From: Brachionus koreanus
Lineage: Eukaryota > Rotifera > Eurotatoria > Ploima > Brachionidae
DNA: 17,091 bases
Direction: 5' to 3'
NCBI GenBank assembly: GCA_016987375.1
Contig: PJRA01000005.1
Location: forward strand, 269,205-286,295
In this document: in pieces, positions 10,646-17,091 of the stretch
Layout of the letters: every line of letters starts with the position of its first letter
How positions within the stretch are numbered: position 1 is the first letter of the stretch
Made by a program: the position numbers and the translations under genes
The notes under the pieces: generated by a model
The model's input: only the letters and a program-made list of their open reading frames with translations
What the model was told of the DNA's origin: nothing
Database searches by the model: none

Positions 10646-12036
10646 CCAGACTCTCCCAGTCGGGCCCAAGGCCCTCCTTCCATAAATTTAAACTTGTCTT
10701 TTTTTGTTTTTAAATTAGGACTTTTATTTTGCTTTAATATTGAATATTTTTATTAAATTAAAATATTTTAGGAAATAACAGAAGAGTTTATGGTAAACGC
10801 TTAATTTTTTTTTCTTATTTTCTAAAAATTTTAAATTTTATTCTTAAATTTTTAAATATTTATTGAATTTTTTTTTAAAAACCTTATTTTCATCTCTTCA
10901 AACATTTCTTTTAATTTAAATGATATAAAAATTTACTTTTTTTGAATTTTTATACGGGCATCCTTAAAATTGCAAGCAATTTTAAGTCTGCCCTTATATT
11001 TTATTTCTTAAATCCTGAAAACTTAGATGCAGCTTCGCTGCTGAACACAGTGCTCGCCTCCGGCTCGCAAATGTTGGCCCAAAGTTTTACATAAGAGCTC
11101 GGCTTCGCCTCGCTTTATATTTCATTTGTTCACTCGGCTGCGCCTCGCTTACATTTTTTATTATTTTTTTGAGATTTTGAATTCAATATTTAACGAAAAA
11201 ATTCTAATTCTTTTTTTTTGTCAACTTTCAGTATTAATAAATAAGGTATCGAAAGTTTTTTAACTAAACCTAATATATCATTTTATAGATCTTACAATTT
11301 TGAATATTTTTTAGAAAAAATATTTATTTATTTGATATTTGGTTTGAAGAATAAAAAATTTTAAAGTTTGAGTCTATTTTATGTGGTTTTTCACAATTAT
11401 TTTTAAAATAAGACAATTTTAAAGTCTACATTAGGTGTCATTGGATTCCGCTCATCCAGAGCTATCGATTGATACCCGATTTGTATCATTTGGTTACTCT
11501 TTTGACTGACATTAGGCTCACAAAAAACACGATTCCTAAAAAAGTCAACTTTGAGTGCAAATATAAAATCAATGCATGTACTAAATATCAAAAGCATACA
11601 CATATTCAGATAGCTGACGTCAAGACCTACAAAATGATACCCATTATGTCTCAATTGGTGACAATTTTTTTTTTAAAGTTGATTTTTTGGGCCTTTTTAG
11701 CCCTTTTTCACCCTTAATTTAAAGGCGTAAGACAAAAAAATTCACACCACGTTTTGTTTGGTAAAATTACCTACAAAACGGTATATAACATGTGCGGGAA
11801 AAACCCGTTTGAAAAAATCACATTTTCCACCATTTTGACCGAAAAAAAAGACAATTTCTGGACGCTCATAGATCAGCGAGGAATACATAAATGTATCGTT
11901 ACTCAGTTGCGGGCACCCCTTCGGTCTCTTCTCTTTCATTAAAGACCGTTTTTGTGTGATGAGGACGCGCGGACGCATAGATCCTGTCTGTATACGAAAG
12001 GTCTATTTTTGTTTCTTGTCAATTTAAATAAGTATA
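10646..12036. repeat. Tandem array unit 4 (1391 bp), right end of array
   Basis: The start and 38-nt hairpin (10956-10993) match the other units. Later hairpins are at 11029-11041, 11051-11069 (loop TCC), 11097-11113 and 11133-11147 (loop TGC). Positions 11150-11400 are private to this unit. From 11631 to about 11939 it is almost identical to unit 2. The final 95 bp instead carry the unit 1 version (GTGATGAGGACGCGCGGACG). The array stops after AGTATA and is followed by simple AT sequence. Confidence 0.92.
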
Positions 12037-13400
12037 ATTAAATAATTAATTAATTATAAAATTTATTTTCAATTAATTAAAATTCTTTTATCTTTTTTAT
12101 ACAAGAATTAAAAAATTACTTTGTTTTTTTTTAATTAAACTAAATTTATTTTCTATTGTTTATTTTAAAAAATAGTTTAAATTTTTCAAATCAAACAATT
12201 AATTTTTATTTTAAAAAAAATAATTGATTATTATTAAAAAACTTAAATTATTTTCAAAAAACTTAAATTTACATATAAATCAGACTTGTTTTTAAATCAA
12301 AAAAATTTTAAGTCATTGACTTGATTTGACTTAAGAACTATGACTAAAAAACTAGTCTGAGATAAATAATAAAAAAAGGTGAAACTTTTTCCTAGCCTAT
12401 TTTGTGAAAATCTGTATAATAAGTGACATAATGAAAATGATCTGTTTAAACAAAAATTTCTTGATTTTTGGTTAGTAATTAGCGAATAAATGTTATTGTA
12501 AATCTAGAAAAAAATTGATTGATTTAATTTTTAAAAAAAGGTTCGGTTAGCAAAAATAAAATAAAAAAGTAAAAGATTCAAAAAATAATTTTTAATTGAA
12601 TCAAAATACCGATCAATTATTTTAAAGTTTAAATTAACGTATTTTCACAAAGACACTCTTTTAATTAGCTTTAAACTCCCTTTGTTAATAAAACTATGAG
12701 AAATGCAATATTTGAACTTAAAAACTCCGTCTTTGTCTATAAATCAGAACTGAAGTTGCAAAATTAAGTTTACAATTTAATTAATCTATAACAAATGTAT
12801 AATTAAGCGACCTTCGATACATATTTCTTTTTATATTTCTCCCTTATTAATTCCTTCTTTTTCAGAACCTATCAACAACTTAATATGTTACCAGTGTCAT
12901 TTATAATCTAATATTTTTTAATTTTCTTCTTTCTACATTGTAATTATATTTAAATGAAAAAATAATGATTTTTTAAGAAAATTTCGCCAACAATTTTATT
13001 AACACTGATTATAATTTTGTTATCTTATTTTCAGAAAAAATGATAGTCTGTCAAGTTTTTCGTGTTCATACCTATAAAACTTAAGTTAGATTTAAACTGA
13101 AGAAAATTTCTTTATTCGAATTGTAATGAAAAAGTAATGATTTTTTAAGGAAATTTTCTCTAATTTAAATGCCTTTCTTCAACTGACCTCATTTATCTTA
13201 AAGAGAACTACACGAGCTTTCTATCAATGTGTTTAATTAGTTTAGTTTTAAATATATTTGAAATAATTTTTATTTATTTATTAAGTTTTTTCAAACAAAA
13301 GAATCATTAAATTTTTTTTCCGACGAATATACTTTGTCTTCATTGTTTAACCTTTGAATAAAAAAAAATAAATTTTAAATTTAAATTTTTTTAAAAAAAG
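12037..13400. other. AT-rich non-coding stretch; may hide upstream exons of the TLDc gene
   Basis: Mostly simple AT sequence. Two splice-acceptor-like sites are seen (CTTTTTCAG near 12866 and TTATTTTCAG near 13034), but no exon with a convincing product follows either. A 31-bp direct repeat (12954-12984 and 13126-13156, two differences) lies here. The start codon of the plus-strand gene at 13401 should be in this stretch or further left. Confidence 0.45.
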
Positions 13401-15094
13401 AATATTCAAAATTCACAAACAAAAATAGAAAGACCTGTAATTTCAAATCCTAAAGGTAGGATTAAATAAAATTAGGCAATGTGAATTTTGGAACCAAAAA
13501 ACTAAAAAAAAATTTTTAAAATTAAATTACTTTTTTAATTTGACTTAAAAACATGTTCGGCTGATACATAGTTTGTGTCACTTAAATTTAAAATGTGCAA
13601 AACCTCTGCAACTCTGCAAAATATTATATTCATAGAGAATATATCAAAATTACATTGCAGAGTCTTTGCACACTTCTGTTCTGGATGATATTTGCTATTT
13701 ATCAAATGATACAATTTGCAGAATAAGCTTAACAGTCAAACTAACAAAGATATTTCAATTTTTTCTGCTTGTTGTTCCAAAACTCACATTGCCATAATTT
13801 TAGGTATTTAATTTTAATTAAATTTTAGAATACATAAGCTCGACTATTTTGACTGAAAATGAGCTTATAGATTTGATTAATCAAATCAAATTTAGAGATC
13901 AAAAATGGTATCTTAAGTATAGAGGCAGTCGTGATGGATTTAAGTCTGAAAATTTTCACAATAAATGTGATGGCTTATCGAATACTCTAACAGTTATACA
14001 AACCGAGAATAAAGCCGTATTTGGAGGATACACAGGTGCATGTTGGTCTAAAGATGGGGGATTTGTTGAAGATCAATATTCGTTACTGTTCAGCTACTAC
14101 AACTCACTGAATAAAAAGCTTATATTTGAATGCAATCGATCTCTAGAGGCAATTTATTGTGAGCCGAATAGTGGCCCTTCGTTTGGCTACAATGATTTAT
14201 TCATTGCAAATGAGTGTAATAACAATTTGGACAGTTCTTGCCATATCGGATACAGCTACTTCAACACAATCAATTCATACAATTCAGAAGAATCGAGAAC
14301 ATTTTTAACTGGATCAGCTAATTTTAAGGTTACTGAGATTGAAGTTTACACTAAAGTGTGTGAGAAATTTTCTCAAGTAAATTCTCAAAAAATAATTTTA
14401 AAAATTAAATTTTTTTTTTTTAATTTTTTTAGGAGAAAATGAAAGCATTGTGTGAAAAAACTGGAAAAAATTTAAAAGAAATCGAAGAAATATACGATGC
14501 TTATAATGTATGTGTTAAAAAATTTTGCTTTAAAAAAAAATAAATTTTTTTAAGGCTGTTGCAATAAACGGACAAATAAAATTGGATTTATTTGTATCAT
14601 TTTTGATACGCAAAAATCAAAACATCGAAACAGAAAAAGAACTGAAAGAAATGGAAAATATACTTAAGTTTGTATTTGAATATTTTGATGAAGGTATATT
14701 CAAAAATAATTTTTTTTTAAATAAAAATTTTACAATTAAAAAAAAGACAAAAGTGGACATTTGGATTTTTTTGAATTTATCGAATGTTACTTTATATTTG
14801 AAGCTAAAAATAGAAAAAAATGCCAAAAAGCTATTCTTGAGTAAATTTTATTTTGGAAAATGTTTTGTTTCAATTTTAGTTTTTCTATTTTTAAGATTTT
14901 TGTTCGATTTGGCTGATGAAGATAAGAGTCAGAACCTTGAAATTGAGGAAATAAATGTTCTTTTGAAAAAATTCCCCAACATCCTTAATAGAAATAATTT
15001 TGCATCACATCTAAGGGACAAAGTTAATTTGAGCACAAGCAAAATATTAACAAGAAATGAATTTTGTGAACTATTAGATTTGTTATTTTCATAG
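13401..15094 (+). CDS. TLDc-domain protein with two C-terminal EF-hands, multi-exon, 5' end missing
   Basis: Proposed coding exons are 13401-13455, 13829-14376, 14433-14507, 14555-14693, 14747-14840 and 14896-15094; all junctions keep the frame and give 369 residues. The second exon is a TLDc domain: WYLKYRGSRDGFKSENFHNK, then NTLTVIQ, VFGGYTGACW, EAIYCEPNSGPSFGYNDLFI, and LTGSANFKVTEIEVYTK at the end. A charged helical linker follows. Two EF-hand loops come next, DEDKSGHLDFFE (built across the 14693/14747 junction) and DEDKSQNLEIEE, then a helical tail ending LLDLLFS. TLDc proteins are linked to oxidative-stress protection and V-ATPase binding; the EF-hands suggest calcium control, which is inference. 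No in-frame ATG precedes the TLDc core, so an upstream exon is needed. The first listed exon (18 codons) is the least certain. Introns are 47-56 bp apart from the MITE-bearing 373-bp one. Confidence 0.85.
13475..13793. mobile_element. 319-bp MITE with 22-bp terminal inverted repeats, inside an intron
   Basis: The left end GGCAATGTGAATTTTGGAAC and the right end (13772-13793) are inverted copies matching at 20 of 22 positions. A second inner pair, 13594-13611 and 13655-13672, matches at 16 of 18. There is no coding capacity, so it would depend on a transposase from elsewhere. No clean target-site duplication is visible (ATTA on the left, ATAA on the right), so the superfamily is not assigned. 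It lies inside the proposed first intron of the TLDc gene. Confidence 0.8.
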
Positions 15095-15115
15095 ATAATT
15101 TTGTTTCAAATTATG

Positions 15116-15121
15116 AATAAA
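15116..15121 (+). terminator. Poly(A) signal of the TLDc/EF-hand gene
   Basis: AATAAA lies 22 bases after the TAG stop codon at 15092-15094, in AT-rich sequence. Spacing is short but fits the compact gene structure seen here. Confidence 0.65.
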
Positions 15122-15935
15122 AAATTTATAAGAAAAATCTCAATATTTGACATTAGAGTGTTTTCTATATTTAATGTCATTGGAAAAAATAATGCCAAGA
15201 TCCATCTCTTATACTGTGTCTTTTAAACAATTGGCTTAATTGGTAAAGTCCTTTTTTTACCTAAAGAAAAAAAAAAGTCTTATGTCGTTTATATGAAAAA
15301 ATAGTGTTGAATTAAAATATTCGAAGGATTTTTATCCAGTTTTTTTATTTTCTTATGAGTTTTTTTTTTAAATTCATTTAAATTAAAAAAAAACCAAAAT
15401 GATTAAATAAAAAATTTCATGTTCATAAAGTATTCATAATTTTAATCTTTATTATTGAAATTACATCATTTAATTAATTTTAATGTCCTTTTTAGCTCAA
15501 AATAATTCAAAATATATTGAATATTTAAAAATTCAAGTATATATGATTTTATAATGTTATAAGATCAATTTAACTAAATTTTGTTGTGCCGTATTGTTTG
15601 GAAAGAGTAAAAACTAAATAATTTTAAATATGATTTTTTCATAAAATCAAATAAAAATACAGAAATAAAATTTAATAGATTAAATCTTTAAAAAAAATAC
15701 AATTTCAGATTTTAAAGAAAAAAATCGGGCAAAAATTTTTTGAATCTTATCAATTTATATCCAAATGTAAATAAATTCAGCAGTGCATATCTTTTAATGA
15801 AATTTTAATTTTCAGCATGTTTAAAAATATCTAATATAAATTAAACATAAATATTGGAACCGTCATCATTTTTACAAAATTTAAAAAGAAAAGAAATTTA
15901 ATTATTTTTAAAATATTCAATGAAAATTTTACTTT
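15122..15935. other. AT-rich intergenic stretch
   Basis: No gene was recognised. TGGCTTAATTGG at 15232-15243 fits the tRNA box A consensus, but no box B or acceptor stem follows. A small inverted repeat, GGTAAA with TTTACC, overlaps its right side. Confidence 0.55.
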
Positions 15936-17091
15936 AGTATAGTATAGTATAGTCTAGGGGTTTATTGCAACGCATAAATGCGTAAAATCTGACAACAGAT
16001 TATGTGCAAAAAATATTATGACGGTTTTTGTCTATTTTTGCTTTAAAAATATCGCAAGATTGAGCATCCACTGCATCAACTTCCAGCTTATTCCAGCCAT
16101 TTACTACACGGTTTGTGAAGAAGTGGTATCGTTGGGCACAATTTTTGATTATTTCTCTTTTAATTTTGTATGGCCTCATGTACTTCTGCTTGAAAAAGTT
16201 AGTGGAGATTGCCATTTCACGTGATCAATATTTCTTTTAGCATTAAACATTTGAATTAAGTCACCTCTCATTCGCCTTCCGGTCAAATTCATTAGATTTA
16301 GAGCCTTTAGTCTATCGTTGTAGTTTAGATCTCTAAAACCAGAAATGGCACGAGTAGCTCTTCGTTGAACAGCCTCTTGAATTCTCTTATCTTTCTCTAA
16401 GTATGGGCACCATACTGGAATAGCATACTCTAAGTGAGGTCTTACAAGACTGGTATAAAGTAATTTAATGACCGTCTGTGTCCGAAATTTAAAACCATGA
16501 AGAACTTGCCCAAGTATTCTGTAGCCTTTTGAGGCTGCTGAACAAACTTGCGAATGCCATTTTAAATCGTTTTGAATCCAGATTCCTAGGTATTTCTGGA
16601 TCCGAGATCTAGAGACAATATGAGTTTTTCCATTGGCTAAATCATTCATAATAAATTCATATAGGAGCCCTTGATTTCGATTAAAACTCATAATCTCGCA
16701 TTTATCAAAATTTAGATCCATAGACCATTCATTACACCAGCTAATTAATGAGTCAATATCATCTTGAAGTAACTTAAATGATTCATGCGGATTGTTTCGA
16801 TCGATAATACAGAATATCTTGCAGTTGTGTTTTTTAGTCTGTTTGGCAAATCATTAATAAAAATTGTGAAGAGCAACGGACCGAGGACAGAGCCTTGTGG
16901 TACACCACTAGTCACATTAAGCCATTAAGAAACGATTCAATCCATTTTAATAACATTCCGTCAATACCAAGTCGTTTAAGTTTAAATAAAAGTTTTGAGT
17001 GATTCACTCTATCGAAGGCTTTAGAGAAATCTGTATAGAGTACATCCACTTGTTTGCCTAAAGATATTTGATGTGTCAAAAAATCAAGACT
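15936..17091 (-). mobile_element. 3' part of a non-LTR retrotransposon (jockey/CR1-L2-like), runs off the right edge
   Basis: The element lies on the minus strand with its 5' part outside the window. Its coding remnant is followed by a 3' UTR of about 50-65 nt with two hairpins: TCTG/CAGA, and ACGCA/TGCGT (15970-15983). Then comes a tail of three ACTAT repeats (15936-15950 on the plus strand as AGTAT, followed by AGTCT). Short tandem-repeat tails and 3' stem-loops are known in CR1-like and other non-LTR clades. The left boundary is set by the last repeat. Confidence 0.85.
16000..17091 (-). pseudogene. Reverse transcriptase and C-terminal domain of the non-LTR element, inactivated
   Basis: The visible part starts within the RT palm: YTDFSKAFDRV (motif A, catalytic Asp) in the block 17091-16924, then TSGVPQGSVLGPLLF (motif B) in another frame, 16924 to about 16832. 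A third frame runs from about 16829 to 16176 with NCKIF, WSMDLNFDKCE, KYLGIWIQNDLKW and LVRPHLEYAIPVW. NCKIF is followed directly by CIIDRNN, so the FADD catalytic motif expected there is deleted. A further deletion removes the segment between FLN and WLNVTSG. Near the end TGA (16176-16178) stands where this family usually has an arginine codon, and a frameshift leads to the last block (16170-16000) with HFFTNRVVNGWNKLE. The gene would have encoded an endonuclease/reverse transcriptase for target-primed copying; this copy cannot act. Confidence 0.9.

Noticed and set aside
15232..15243. tRNA box A match, TGGCTTAATTGG
   Set aside because: No box B, acceptor stem or anticodon arm follows; a 12-base consensus match is likely by chance.

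Overview
The window looks like AT-rich nuclear DNA from a small invertebrate. Coding exons are separated by very short introns (about 37-60 bp where they can be traced). The one complete gene encodes a calmodulin of the invertebrate type. A relative of the 'KRAB-A domain-containing protein 2-like' integrase genes, a decayed non-LTR retrotransposon and MITE-like elements lie around it. This combination would fit a monogonont rotifer, but that is an inference and no single feature proves it.

Layout. 1-982 (minus): broken C-terminal part of an integrase gene of the KRBA2/Ginger type, with an unresolved base at 795, a frameshift in a T run and a 59-bp intron. 983-3110: non-coding, with a GC-richer patch of nested hairpins at about 1385-1603. 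3111-3705 (minus): intact two-exon calmodulin gene with poly(A) signal. 3706-6262: non-coding, including the likely calmodulin upstream region. 6263-6520: foldback, MITE-like element. 6737-12036: four head-to-tail units of 1.24-1.41 kb with no convincing gene. 12037-13400: AT-rich, nothing certain. 13401-15121 (plus): multi-exon gene for a TLDc-domain protein with two C-terminal EF-hands; a 319-bp MITE sits in one intron and the start codon was not found. 15122-15935: non-coding. 15936-17091 (minus): 3' end of a dead non-LTR retrotransposon, ending in a short tandem-repeat tail and running off the right edge.

How the parts relate. The two host genes are unrelated except that both encode EF-hand proteins. 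Most of the window is mobile or repetitive. The most unusual part is the 5.3-kb tandem array. On its minus strand the units carry repeated GC-rich hairpins built to one plan: two stems separated by a tandem GA/GA internal loop, mostly closed by GNA triloops. Both motifs are known to stabilise single-stranded folds. The same strand ends each unit with a hairpin, a 12-nt spacer and CTGG, which resembles a Helitron 3' end. The units are mosaics of one another, so unequal exchange or gene conversion has acted on them. This array is the best candidate for something undescribed.
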